This document shows, piece by piece, positions 1-7,677 of a DNA stretch of 19,280 bases; positions within the stretch are counted from its first letter, which is position 1; the number at the start of each line of letters is the position of its first letter. A program made the position numbers and the translations under genes. The DNA is from an uncultured Bulleidia sp. (GTDB lineage Bacteria; Bacillota_I; Bacilli_A; Erysipelotrichales; Erysipelotrichaceae): assembly GCA_934757945.1 (NCBI GenBank), contig CAKVLT010000033.1, positions 1 through 19,280 on the forward strand, read 5' to 3'. The notes under the pieces were generated by a model. The model had not been told where the DNA came from. It saw only the letters and a list, made by a program, of their open reading frames with translations, and did not search any database.

Positions 1-138
1 TTGTTGAAAAAATACATTTACGGCATCTGTTAAAGTTAAACCATTTTTCGCAAAAACTTCTTCTAATTCACTTTTTATTTCTGAATTCATACGGATTCTA
101 AATACATCATCTTTTTGGGCATTGATTACGTTATGCAT
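1..138 (-). CDS. RelB/DinJ-family antitoxin, partial (C-terminus beyond window)
   Basis: The reading frame starts at an ATG at 138-136 and stays open to the window edge, giving 46 codons. The start is supported by an AGAAGGAAG Shine-Dalgarno sequence about 9 nt upstream. The protein opens with a short leader, then FRIRMNSEIKSELEEVFAKN and LTLTDAVNVFF. This is the RelB/DinJ layout: a basic strand followed by two helices of a ribbon-helix-helix DNA-binding domain with the typical GLT.(S/T)(D/E)A(V/I)N.F motif. Such antitoxins repress their own operon and neutralise a RelE/YafQ-type mRNA interferase, whose gene would lie to the left, outside the window. The neighbouring conjugation-gene remnant suggests an accessory region. 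Family call is fairly firm; pairing with a toxin is inferred. Confidence 0.75.
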   Translation of the reverse strand, partial: MHNVINAQKDDVFRIRMNSEIKSELEEVFAKNGLTLTDAVNVFFQQ

Positions 139-219
139 AATTAACACTTCCTTCTGTATATAAATTATAATCAGTTCCAGAAAAATATCAATATATGTAG
201 CAACAATGTAACCACAAAA

Positions 220-540
220 TCACAATTCCATCATTTCTCTTAGAATCCTGTCAGACAGGTTGATTGTTCCTGCAAGTACTAACATATTGAAAATGAGCTC
301 TCCAATATAACTCCAAATCATTGTGACAGCTGACTTGTACAATACCAAAGCCAAGAAGAAGCCTACCGATGGCACGAATCATTCCAAACATGAAATCACT
401 GAAATTGTTTATTACAGCAACAGGATCTTCTGCAGCATAAACTGGTGTGATGAAAGCATTCATTGTTGGGAATATCAAGAATACCATTGCAGGCATATAT
501 CATGGAGTAAGAAAGATGAATCTGCCTTTGTTTTTCGCAG
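220..540 (-). pseudogene. Decayed VirB2-like conjugal transfer membrane protein (ICE remnant)
   Basis: A frame from the ATG at 496 encodes a signal-peptide-like stretch ending PVYA|AEDP, then VAVINNFSDFMFGMIRAIG and LLLGFGIVQV. This resembles the small VirB2-like membrane proteins of Firmicutes integrative conjugative elements, usually '(E/D)DP..VVNNLSDFIFGLIRAIG.ILLGFGIVQVGLSLKSHDPSQRA'. After VQVS the frame turns to unrelated residues. A different frame between about 345 and 220 carries GELIFNMLVLAGTINLSDR and then a TGA at 222-220, resembling the expected second membrane segment. Upstream of the ATG a TGA interrupts KNKGRFIFLTP, which looks like the original start of the signal peptide. 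At least one nonsense change and one frameshift are therefore needed to join the pieces. No other transfer genes are visible, so I read it as the residue of a lost element. The family assignment is from memory of the consensus. Confidence 0.55.
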
Positions 541-708
541 AGCAAGAATACAGGTTTAATCATAGAAATACAGGAAACCAAGTAATGCTCAAAGTACAAG
601 AATATATATCTTTATCTCACACTATAACCAGAAAGCAAATATCTTTTGCTTTAGATACAGCTTTTCTTATGTTTTCTAATTAGTGAATCAGATGGTCAGT
701 TATAAAAC
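541..708. other. A+T-rich stretch with no recognisable gene
   Basis: Between the decayed conjugation gene and the terminator of the flavoprotein gene all frames are short and interrupted. There is no ribosome-binding site before any candidate start. It is probably further decayed accessory DNA. Confidence 0.5.
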
Positions 709-741
709 AAAAAAAGAAATCTCACAATACTGTGAAATTCC
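709..741 (-). terminator. Rho-independent terminator of the flavoprotein reductase gene
   Basis: On the minus strand, GGAATTTCACA (741-731) and TGTGAGATTTC (726-716) form an 11-bp stem, including two G-U pairs, around a four-base loop. A run of seven T follows (715-709). It lies 12 bp past the TAA of the reductase gene. Confidence 0.85.
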
Positions 742-753
742 TCTTGTATGTGT

Positions 754-2712
754 TTACTTACTTGCCTGTTCCAGACAGTTAGCTACAGCATCCATAATAC
801 GATTGGATGTTAATGTTGCTCCACTGACTGTATCTACATCAGGGCTGTTGTTTTCAACAATTCTTGCAGGAACCTGTTCCTGAGCATCCGTTGTAAAGCT
901 GGATTCATGAGCTTCCAGTACTTCTACCTTACTGATCTTGCCATCAGCGATAGTGACACCAACTGTCAGATCACCTTCCTGACCTTCAACAGTAGCTGTA
1001 TATTCACCATCTTTAAGATCCTTGCTCATATCGAATCTTGTTTCTGCGTTGTCACTACCCTTGAACATATCTTCAGTAATGACTGTCTGAGGTGTCTTTA
1101 ATGTATAGCCTGTTCCAAGTTCTTCACTCATCACATTTCTTGCGGCAATTCTTCCAAATACAATAGGTCCCATGATACCTGTACCACCGGATACAAATTT
1201 ACCCCAGATACCACCTGTACATTCACCAGCAGCATATAAGCCAGGAATGACATTACCTTCTGTATCTAAAACCTGTCCCTTAGTATTAATCTGTACACCA
1301 CCTAATGTCATAACACATAATGCTTTTAAAGCCACTGCATAATACTTATCGCCTTCTACCTTATTAATAGCCATGTTATACGTATTTAAGCTGTCATCAG
1401 TAAACTTTCTTCCGAATTCATCTGTTGTCTTTGTTTTAACACATTCATTGTACTTTTCGATTGTGCTCTTTAAGTTATCTGCAGGAACACCAATCTTTTC
1501 AGCCAGTTCTTCAACAGAATCTGCAGAAACCACATACTGGTTGTACGGCTTGCCTGGAGCGTAAAAGAAACTCCAGAATACAGAAGCGTTTAACGCCTCA
1601 GCATCAGCAATGATCTTATCTGTGAAAATATCATACTGAATTGCATTTGTCTGTTCTTCAAGAGCTGTTTCACGTATATCTACTTCAGCTTCTGTTTCAT
1701 CAACGAAACGATTACCTTCCTGGTTAACACAGATACCACCAGTCTTCCATAAATAGGTTGCAGCAATCTTACCAGGACCATTACCTGTATCTAATCCCAT
1801 TGGGAATGTAGGTACATAACTCATCCATTCTTCATTGATGTTTGCACCAACTTCCTGCATCATGTAAATACCATAACCATCTGCAGTGCTTGCGCCACCT
1901 GGCAGATAATGAGAACCGTTCTTTGTGTATGCACCTAACATTGTGGAGTTACCACTGTATCCACCTGTTGTCATGATGACACCTTTGTTTGCTGTATAGG
2001 AAACTGTCTTACCTTCACCATTCTTAGCGATTACTGTCAGTACTTGACCTTCTTCATTAGCCACAAGCTGTTCAGCTGTTGTCTGGAAATCAATTGTAAT
2101 CTGATCAAGTTTAGCTACTTCAGCGTCCAGAATTTCATGAGCAGCACATTTGTACTTTTCACTGTCATCCGGACTTGCCTTATAAGTTCTCTTTACAGAA
2201 TATAAAGCATGTTCAGGCGCAAAGACACTCTTTGTACCTGTGGCACGGTCAACAGAGAACTTATTGTCACTTAAACCGTTATCCCATAGCCACTGAATGG
2301 CATCCACATCTTCATCCACGAATTCACGAATTAATTCTTCATCACCTTTTTGTGCACCATTCTTCAAGATATCCTGTACAAAAGATTCTTTTGTATCTTC
2401 AATACCATCAAGTTCCTGAATAATGGTTTCCGCACCGGACATGGAACCACTGGTGTAATTCATGGAACCACCTGTTACGCTTGTCTTTTCCAAAACAAGA
2501 ACACTTTCAGCACCGTTATTGACTGCTTCAATAGCCGCACTCAATCCACCGCCTCCGGCACCGACGATGACAACATCAGCTGTTTTTTCTTCATCTACAT
2601 GAATTGGTTCAGGTGTAGATGTTGCTGTAGCCCCACCCTTGGTATTGCTAGAACATCCAACAAGACCACTGGCCAAGGCAATAGACAAAATACTGCATAC
2701 AAGTTTTTTCAT
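754..2712 (-). CDS. Lipoprotein FAD/FMN-dependent reductase, fumarate/urocanate reductase superfamily
   Basis: 652 aa. The N-terminus is a lipoprotein signal with lipobox LVGC (Cys20) and a Ser/Thr/Pro-rich linker, so the enzyme should sit on the outer face of the membrane. VVIVGAGGGGLSAA (47-60) is the FAD dinucleotide-binding motif. The central part follows the flavocytochrome c fumarate reductase fold: GNRFVDET, with Arg347 in DIRE a candidate proton-donating Arg; FGRKF; TLGGVQINT; and IPGLYAAGECTGGIWG. Residues 565-650 form an FMN-binding domain with DTVSGAT (627-633), the motif to which ApbE attaches FMN covalently through the Thr. Fumarate reductases have HHTMGG and HGANRLGGN where this protein has CVMTLGG and WGKFVSGGT, so the substrate-carboxylate His and Arg are missing and fumarate is unlikely. 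There are no haem motifs, so electrons probably arrive through the FMN domain. A GGGAGG ribosome-binding site precedes the ATG. The substrate is unknown. Confidence 0.88.
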   Translation of the reverse strand: MKKLVCSILSIALASGLVGCSSNTKGGATATSTPEPIHVDEEKTADVVIVGAGGGGLSAAIEAVNNGAESVLVLEKTSVTGGSMNYTSGSMSGAETIIQELDGIEDTKESFVQDILKNGAQKGDEELIREFVDEDVDAIQWLWDNGLSDNKFSVDRATGTKSVFAPEHALYSVKRTYKASPDDSEKYKCAAHEILDAEVAKLDQITIDFQTTAEQLVANEEGQVLTVIAKNGEGKTVSYTANKGVIMTTGGYSGNSTMLGAYTKNGSHYLPGGASTADGYGIYMMQEVGANINEEWMSYVPTFPMGLDTGNGPGKIAATYLWKTGGICVNQEGNRFVDETEAEVDIRETALEEQTNAIQYDIFTDKIIADAEALNASVFWSFFYAPGKPYNQYVVSADSVEELAEKIGVPADNLKSTIEKYNECVKTKTTDEFGRKFTDDSLNTYNMAINKVEGDKYYAVALKALCVMTLGGVQINTKGQVLDTEGNVIPGLYAAGECTGGIWGKFVSGGTGIMGPIVFGRIAARNVMSEELGTGYTLKTPQTVITEDMFKGSDNAETRFDMSKDLKDGEYTATVEGQEGDLTVGVTIADGKISKVEVLEAHESSFTTDAQEQVPARIVENNSPDVDTVSGATLTSNRIMDAVANCLEQASK

Positions 2713-2735
2713 TGTATTTTCCTCCCTGTGAAATA

Positions 2736-2764
2736 ATTATCATGTTTTGTCAGTGGATTCACAA
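2736..2764 (-). promoter_or_regulatory. Predicted sigma-A promoter of the flavoprotein reductase gene
   Basis: On the minus strand, TTGTGA (2764-2759) and GATAAT (2741-2736) are separated by exactly 17 bp. This predicts a leader of about 17 nt that still includes the GGGAGG ribosome-binding site (2726-2721). The -35 box is moderate (4 of 6) and the -10 box good (5 of 6). Confidence 0.6.
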
Positions 2765-2790
2765 TATCGCCTTCAATCCAAAAGCTTATA

Positions 2791-2802
2791 TGTATCGATA
2801 CA
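2791..2802. promoter_or_regulatory. Palindromic candidate operator in the divergent intergenic region
   Basis: TGTATCGATACA is a perfect 12-bp palindrome, located just upstream of the -10 box of the AraC-type gene and about 80 bp upstream of the reductase start. It could bind a dimeric regulator that controls both genes. AraC-family proteins more often bind direct repeats, so the link to the adjacent regulator is uncertain. Confidence 0.35.
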
Positions 2803-2809
2803 AATATGC

Positions 2810-2815
2810 TACAAT
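2810..2815 (+). promoter_or_regulatory. -10 box of a predicted leaderless promoter for the AraC-type gene
   Basis: TACAAT ends 6 nt before the ATG at 2822, which puts the expected transcription start at or within a base or two of the A of the start codon. No Shine-Dalgarno sequence lies upstream, and the -35 region is weak. Confidence 0.5.
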
Positions 2816-2821
2816 TAATGC

Positions 2822-3700
2822 ATGGAAAACGTACTTATTTACAAAAGAGTGGTTCAGGAAGATGAAGTCTCCAGAATTGTAGAAGCTTTGCATATGCACC
2901 CATACCTGTTCTCTTTAAATACTGCAAAAGATCATTTCAAAGTCGGTCCATTGTCCTTGGTCTCCAACAGAATTGTCATTGGCGTCTCAGGTTCCTTTCT
3001 CATTCATTATCTGAATTCCTCTTTTCTTTTGGAAAGTGGGGATTATCTGTACCTTCCTTCCACTGCTTTACTCTACTTTGAAAGCTGTGAGAAGAACAGT
3101 TCCATTGTCAGTATCGATTATGAAGCTGATGAACTGCATTTCACAGATGACATGTACCAGGCAATAGAAAATGAAGCCATCTTCATTAAAGCACTTTTTA
3201 AAGACGACTATTACTTCCAGCAGTTTCAAAGAGTCAATTCTGCTGTAACCAATAAAGTCACAGGCAACTACATTCTGGTACGCACCGTTCTGGAAAAGAT
3301 TAAAATGATGGAAATTGATTACCGTTTCCATCATGGAGAAAACATCTTTACCTATAAAGATAAAATCACCCAGAAAGAGAAAGTATGCCGCAAATGCATG
3401 GAGTATATAGATGAGCATATTGCCTGTAAAATCACCATAGAAAAAATGGCAGCGTATTGCCATTATACCCCTAATTACATCTATAAATCTTTCGCTGAAT
3501 GTTTATCCTGCAGTACTCAGCATTACATTTTGACAAGACGTCTGTATCTTGGATTAAAACAGTTACGCTTAACTAAAGATACTGTCAAAAAGATTTCACA
3601 GGATGTTGGTTTCAGCAGTGAATACCATTTCTCCAATGCCTTCAAGAAAGAATTTGGTATTGCCCCAGCAAAATACAGGAAACATTTCCAGGCGCAATAA
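2822..3700 (+). CDS. AraC-family transcriptional regulator
   Basis: 292 aa. The N-terminal ~110 residues have the alternating strand pattern of a cupin-like sensor domain, including LLESGDYLYLPSTALLYFE, where many AraC proteins have 'GD.++++P....H'. The C-terminal ~100 residues (187-290) are a double helix-turn-helix AraC domain: ITIEKMAAYCHYTPNYIYKS is the first helix-turn-helix, and TVKKISQDVGFSSEYHFSNA with FKKEFGIAPAKYRK is the second and the family signature. The gene is divergent from the flavin reductase gene with 109 bp between starts, so it probably controls that gene and responds to its substrate or a related metabolite; this is inferred from arrangement only. It has no Shine-Dalgarno sequence and appears leaderless. 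The DNA-binding half is certain; the sensor-domain ligand is unknown. Confidence 0.88.
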   Translation: MENVLIYKRVVQEDEVSRIVEALHMHPYLFSLNTAKDHFKVGPLSLVSNRIVIGVSGSFLIHYLNSSFLLESGDYLYLPSTALLYFESCEKNSSIVSIDYEADELHFTDDMYQAIENEAIFIKALFKDDYYFQQFQRVNSAVTNKVTGNYILVRTVLEKIKMMEIDYRFHHGENIFTYKDKITQKEKVCRKCMEYIDEHIACKITIEKMAAYCHYTPNYIYKSFAECLSCSTQHYILTRRLYLGLKQLRLTKDTVKKISQDVGFSSEYHFSNAFKKEFGIAPAKYRKHFQAQ

Positions 3701-3703
3701 GCA

Positions 3704-3736
3704 AAAAAAGGAATAGATATTGTACCTATTCCTTTT
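3704..3736. terminator. Bidirectional terminator between the AraC-type and HAD genes
   Basis: AGGAATAG (3709-3716) and CTATTCCT (3726-3733) form an 8-bp stem, extended by A-T pairs, around a nine-base loop. An A run on the left and a T run on the right let it serve both convergent genes. The right arm contains the stop codon of the HAD gene (3728-3726). Confidence 0.8.
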
Positions 3737-4376
3737 CTAATACCTTTTGTAATTGTGCCACACTGTCCACGATGGTACTCGCCCCTGCCTGTTGCAGAAA
3801 GTCTCTGTTTCTGTACCCATAAGCCACACTGATACAGTCAATACCTGCATTTTTTGCGGTTTCTATATCCACTTCGCTGTCTCCGATATAGACCGCTTCC
3901 TGTTTATCGCTATAAAAATAACGTAATACTTCCAGTACACTGTCAGGTGCAGGTTTCCTTCTTACTGTCCTCTTTTCACCCACACTGTACTCTATAAGAT
4001 TGTGAAAATAAATATCTGTCAATGTCTTTACCGCATTGTCTGCCTTATTGGACACAATAGCAGTATGGATACCCTCATCTTTTAACTTCTCCAGTAATGG
4101 CAAGATACCAGGATAAGGTTCCGTATGATCATTACAGTGCGCGCTGTAATACTCCATACAGTACTGAAAAACATCCTCTGTTGTCTTTTCATCTGTACCA
4201 GAAGGTACACTGAGCTCTACAAGTCTTTGAATACCATTGCCCACAAAACTTTGTATTTCTGCTTCACTTCTTTCAGGAAAGCCATGTTTTATCAAAGCTG
4301 TATTTACCGCATTCTGCAAATCTTTCAAGGTATACAGCGTGGTACCATCCATATCCCATATCACTAATCTGTACAT
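3726..4376 (-). CDS. HAD-superfamily hydrolase, phosphoglycolate-phosphatase-like
   Basis: 216 aa, the usual size for the Gph/PGMB type of HAD phosphatase. Motif I is DMDGT (residues 8-12, nucleophile Asp8 and acid/base Asp10). Motif II is VSNK (Ser109). Motif III is Lys141 in RKPAPD, and motif IV is GDSEVD (165-170). The helical cap of about 60-70 residues between motifs I and II is a C1 cap, as in phosphoglycolate phosphatase, beta-phosphoglucomutase and PpaX. The enzyme is expected to be cytosolic and Mg-dependent; the exact phosphomonoester cannot be told from sequence. Its ATG overlaps the end of the MATE gene by 13 bp, preceded by an AAGGAA ribosome-binding site inside that gene, so the two are co-transcribed and probably translationally coupled. 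Confidence 0.85.
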   Translation of the reverse strand: MYRLVIWDMDGTTLYTLKDLQNAVNTALIKHGFPERSEAEIQSFVGNGIQRLVELSVPSGTDEKTTEDVFQYCMEYYSAHCNDHTEPYPGILPLLEKLKDEGIHTAIVSNKADNAVKTLTDIYFHNLIEYSVGEKRTVRRKPAPDSVLEVLRYFYSDKQEAVYIGDSEVDIETAKNAGIDCISVAYGYRNRDFLQQAGASTIVDSVAQLQKVLEKE

Positions 4377-5734
4377 GCCATTTCCTTCACTGTTTTTCTG
4401 TAGTTATAGACAAAATCCATGATTTCCGCAATACCTGTAATAGTCCAGGAAACAGGATATAACAGGTACAGGGATGGAATCGTATGAAAGTGTGCAAATA
4501 CAGTATAGATCCAGAATACACGGAACACACAGGATCCCATTAATACAATAATCATAGGCACAATACTTTTACCAAGACCTCTGCTTGCGGCAATGGAACA
4601 ATCCATTAATCCACTCAGCATATAGGCAAGTCCCATAATCTTTACTCTTTGCATGCCTGCCTGAATAACCATTTCTTCACTGGTAAACAAAGATAAAAAC
4701 TCTCTTCCAAACACAAACAGCAAGCCTCCGGCTATAAATCCTGCAAGTACGGAATACAGTAAAGCTATGAAATAACTCTTTAACATTCTGTCTTTTTTAC
4801 ATGCTCCATAGTTACAGCTGATAAAACCCGAACAGCCTGTATAGAATGCGGCCATGAGGTTAAAGATAATCGTATCCGCGTTCTGTGCAGCGGCATTACC
4901 GGATACCATGACTGCATCAAAAGAATTGACACTCATCTGTACAAACAGATTGGCTACGGCAAACACTGCATTCTGTAACCCTGTAGGAAGTCCAATGGAC
5001 ACAATATGCTTACTGATGTTCTTATCCATATTGGACAGACTGACGTGAAACTTACAGTGATCTTCTCTGTGCAGTAAGTGATATACCACAAGACCTGCAG
5101 AAACATATTGAGAGATGGCACTGGCCATGGCTACACCATCTGCAGCTCTTCCACAGATAATGACAAAAAACAGGTTTAAAATAACATTCAGAATACCTGC
5201 AAATGTCAGATACATCAACGGTCTTTTTGTTTCTCCCTTAGCACTGAGTACACCGTTACCAAAAGTATAGATTGCCATACCTGGTAACCCCAGAGCATAT
5301 ATTCTTAAATACAGTACAGCCTGTGCAAATAATTCCTCTTTGGTATGCAGTAATCTCAAAAAGAATCCTGCAGAACATAAACAGCTTAACCCGATAATCA
5401 CCCCTGTAACAACACATACATAGAAGCTGGAAGTGACAGCTTTTTTTACCCCTTCTTCATCCTGGCTTCCTATTTTATGCGCTACACATACCGTGACACC
5501 AGATCCCATACCTATGACAAAACTGATAAACAACGTTACCAGAATAGAGGTGGAACCTACAGCACCAAGAGCTGTATAACTGGCAAACTTACCTACCACT
5601 GCCACATCGCTGAGATTAAACAGTACTTCCAATATCTGTGAACACATTAAAGGGATACTGTAGAAAAAAAGATTGGACCATAAAGATCCTTCTAACATGG
5701 ATATCCTTCTGTGAGATCTATTCTTCTTAAACAT
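4364..5734 (-). CDS. MATE-family multidrug/metabolite efflux transporter
   Basis: 456 aa integral membrane protein with about 12 hydrophobic segments. It begins with the MATE signature region: LEGSLWSNLFFYSIPLM, QILEVLFNLSDVAVVGKF, and VGSTSILVTLFISFVIGMGSG. The second half repeats the same pattern (SIGLPTGLQNAVFAVANLF, VSGNAAAQNADTIIF), as expected for the two-lobed MATE fold. Such carriers export cationic drugs or metabolites using Na+ or H+ gradients. Start choice is open. ATG 5734 has a TACAAT box (5749-5744) only 9 nt upstream and no ribosome-binding site. ATG 5698 (13th codon) has AGAAGG six bases upstream and would give 444 aa. The gene follows the ftsH terminator directly, so it begins its own transcript, shared with the HAD gene. 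Substrate unknown. Confidence 0.88.
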   Translation of the reverse strand: MFKKNRSHRRISMLEGSLWSNLFFYSIPLMCSQILEVLFNLSDVAVVGKFASYTALGAVGSTSILVTLFISFVIGMGSGVTVCVAHKIGSQDEEGVKKAVTSSFYVCVVTGVIIGLSCLCSAGFFLRLLHTKEELFAQAVLYLRIYALGLPGMAIYTFGNGVLSAKGETKRPLMYLTFAGILNVILNLFFVIICGRAADGVAMASAISQYVSAGLVVYHLLHREDHCKFHVSLSNMDKNISKHIVSIGLPTGLQNAVFAVANLFVQMSVNSFDAVMVSGNAAAQNADTIIFNLMAAFYTGCSGFISCNYGACKKDRMLKSYFIALLYSVLAGFIAGGLLFVFGREFLSLFTSEEMVIQAGMQRVKIMGLAYMLSGLMDCSIAASRGLGKSIVPMIIVLMGSCVFRVFWIYTVFAHFHTIPSLYLLYPVSWTITGIAEIMDFVYNYRKTVKEMACTD

Positions 5735-5743
5735 ACGATTTCA

Positions 5744-5771
5744 ATTGTATGTCGAAGTCTTCCAAAAGCAA
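5744..5771 (-). promoter_or_regulatory. Predicted promoter of the MATE-HAD transcript
   Basis: On the minus strand, TTGCTT (5771-5766) and TACAAT (5749-5744) are separated by 16 bp, directly after the ftsH terminator. The expected transcription start is 1-3 nt from the ATG at 5734, so translation would be nearly leaderless or would use the downstream ATG at 5698. Confidence 0.45.
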
Positions 5772-5773
5772 CC

Positions 5774-5803
5774 AAAAAAAGATGAATCTTATGCAGATTC
5801 ACC
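5774..5803 (-). terminator. Rho-independent terminator at the end of ftsH
   Basis: On the minus strand, GGTGAATCT (5803-5795) pairs with AGATTCATC (5789-5781) around a five-base loop, followed by seven T (5780-5774). The hairpin begins in the last sense codons of ftsH and encloses its TAA (5791-5789). Confidence 0.85.
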
Positions 5804-7666
5804 TTCCTCATTTACTGTAGTGTCTTTTTCTACACCATCAATATTTCCTGTCTTAACCACATTACGGATCTGTTCAGCTGTCAATGTCTCATATTCCATT
5901 AAAGCACTGGCAATTCTTTCCAGTTCCACTTTATGTGCATTGATGACCTCTTTTGCCTTTTCATGACATTCATTGACAATCTTGCGCACTTCTTCATCAA
6001 TTTCAAAAGCCACCTGACCAGAAACGTTATTAGGACTGTTGTAATCTCTTCCCAGGAAGACATTCTCACTTCCGGAGTTGTACTTGATAGGGCCAAGATC
6101 ACTCATACCATACAGAGTAACCATATCCTTGGCAATGTTTGTCGCATGTTCTATATCGTTACTTGCGCCTGTAGTCACATCATCAAAGAATAATTCTTCG
6201 GCAGTTCTTCCTCCCATGTAGGAAGTAATGGTTGCCAGTAAATCATTCTTAGTATTCATCATCTTTTCTTCCTTAGGTGTCATCAGGTTATATCCACCTG
6301 CCTGACCTCTTGGAATAATTGTTACTTTCTGAACTACCTGTGCATCATCCAGGAATAACCCGATGATGGCATGACCGGATTCATGGTAAGCGACTAACTT
6401 CTTTGTCTTTTCATCATAGGTTCTGGAAACCTTTGCAGGACCCATCATGACTCTGTCAATTGCTTCATCAATCTGTTTCATACCGATTTCATCCAGATTC
6501 TCGCGTACTGCAAGAATAGCAGATTCATTCAGGACGTTTTCAAGATCTGCACCGGAGAAACCAGGTGTTCTTTTTGCCAGAGCATCCAGATCAATACCAG
6601 GCGCAAAGTGTTTATTTCTTGCATGTACTTTTAAGATAGCAGATCTGCCTTTTCTGTCAGGCAGAGATACTGTAATCTGTCTGTCAAATCTTCCTGCTCT
6701 TAACAAAGCCGGATCCAGTACGTCAGGTCTGTTGGTTGCGGCAATGACAACTACACCATTATTTTCTTCCATACCGTCCATTTCTACAAGCAACTGGTTC
6801 AGTGTCTGTTCACGTTCATCGTGTCCTCCACCAAAACCTGCACCTCTTTGTCTTCCTACTGCATCGATTTCATCGATAAAGATTATACAAGGTGCTGTCT
6901 GCTGCGCTTTCTTGAACATGTCACGTACACGGGAAGCACCAACACCGACAAACATTTCTACGAAGTCAGAACCGGAAATGGAATAGAACGGTACATTTGC
7001 TTCCCCTGCCACAGCCTTTGCAAGTAATGTCTTACCTGTACCTGGATGACCGGATAACAGAATCCCCTTAGGAATACGTGCCCCCATCTTTTCAAACTTC
7101 TTAGGATATTTCAGATAGTCAATAATCTCTGCCATTTCCTGTTTTTCTTCATCACATCCTGCAACGTCCTCAAAACGTACACGAATATTACCTTCCAGCT
7201 TTGCACGGCTCTTGGAAAAATCAAATGCCTGTTTATTGGCACCTCCTCCACCAGCCATCTTGTTAACCATCCAGATAGTTACACCAAGAATCAGGATAGA
7301 AGGTAAGAAGCTCAATAAAGTCTCCAAGAAAATATTGGAAGCTTCTCCGTCAATAATAGATACTTTTGTATTTGTTCCGGCATAATCCAGAACTTTTTCA
7401 ATCTGTTCTGAAGTACTAGGAACCTTGGAAGTAAAACTTACACTCTTTCCATTGTTTTCATACGTACCGGAAATAGTTGTGACATTTCCACCTAAAGCAA
7501 TGGAAAGATTTGTAATATCTTCTTCTCTCATTGTTTCCTGGAGAGACTGATAATCCAGACTCTTGCTGGCTGTACCCATATTCATGGAGAATAAGGATAA
7601 CATGGCTGCCACAAGAATCAGATACGGCACAATTCTCATCCAGCGATTACGATTGTTCTGCTGCAT
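5789..7666 (-). CDS. ftsH: ATP-dependent zinc metalloprotease FtsH
   Basis: About 625 aa, close to the family norm (~640). FtsH is a membrane-anchored hexamer that unfolds and degrades misassembled membrane proteins and regulators. An N-terminal membrane segment, an external domain of about 80 residues, and a second segment near 115-135 precede the AAA+ module. This module has a Walker A motif GHPGTGKT (about 206), Walker B CIIFIDEID, the pore motif MFVGVGASR, and the second region of homology AATNRPD..DPALLRAGRFDR. The M41 protease part has HESGH (about 428) for zinc and catalysis, with the downstream Asp in TTGASNDIEHAT. Walker A has His where almost all FtsH proteins have Pro (GPPGTGKT). 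A GTG lies six bases upstream at 7672, but GAGG sits five bases before the ATG at 7666, so I prefer the ATG. The start is 11 bp after the hpt stop. Confidence 0.97.
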   Translation of the reverse strand: MQQNNRNRWMRIVPYLILVAAMLSLFSMNMGTASKSLDYQSLQETMREEDITNLSIALGGNVTTISGTYENNGKSVSFTSKVPSTSEQIEKVLDYAGTNTKVSIIDGEASNIFLETLLSFLPSILILGVTIWMVNKMAGGGGANKQAFDFSKSRAKLEGNIRVRFEDVAGCDEEKQEMAEIIDYLKYPKKFEKMGARIPKGILLSGHPGTGKTLLAKAVAGEANVPFYSISGSDFVEMFVGVGASRVRDMFKKAQQTAPCIIFIDEIDAVGRQRGAGFGGGHDEREQTLNQLLVEMDGMEENNGVVVIAATNRPDVLDPALLRAGRFDRQITVSLPDRKGRSAILKVHARNKHFAPGIDLDALAKRTPGFSGADLENVLNESAILAVRENLDEIGMKQIDEAIDRVMMGPAKVSRTYDEKTKKLVAYHESGHAIIGLFLDDAQVVQKVTIIPRGQAGGYNLMTPKEEKMMNTKNDLLATITSYMGGRTAEELFFDDVTTGASNDIEHATNIAKDMVTLYGMSDLGPIKYNSGSENVFLGRDYNSPNNVSGQVAFEIDEEVRKIVNECHEKAKEVINAHKVELERIASALMEYETLTAEQIRNVVKTGNIDGVEKDTTVNEEGESA

Positions 7667-7677
7667 ATTCACCTCAT

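Noticed and set aside
2350..2736. 128-codon plus-strand open frame opposite the start of the flavoprotein gene
   Set aside because: It is antisense to a well-supported signal peptide and FAD motif, with no ribosome-binding site or recognisable protein features.
6447..6986. 179-codon plus-strand open frame inside ftsH
   Set aside because: It is antisense to the AAA+ core of ftsH, has no ribosome-binding site and encodes a low-complexity Ser/Thr/Pro-rich sequence; it reflects codon use of the real gene.
7667..7672. GTG start for ftsH
   Set aside because: The Shine-Dalgarno sequence would touch the GTG; spacing suits the ATG at 7666.
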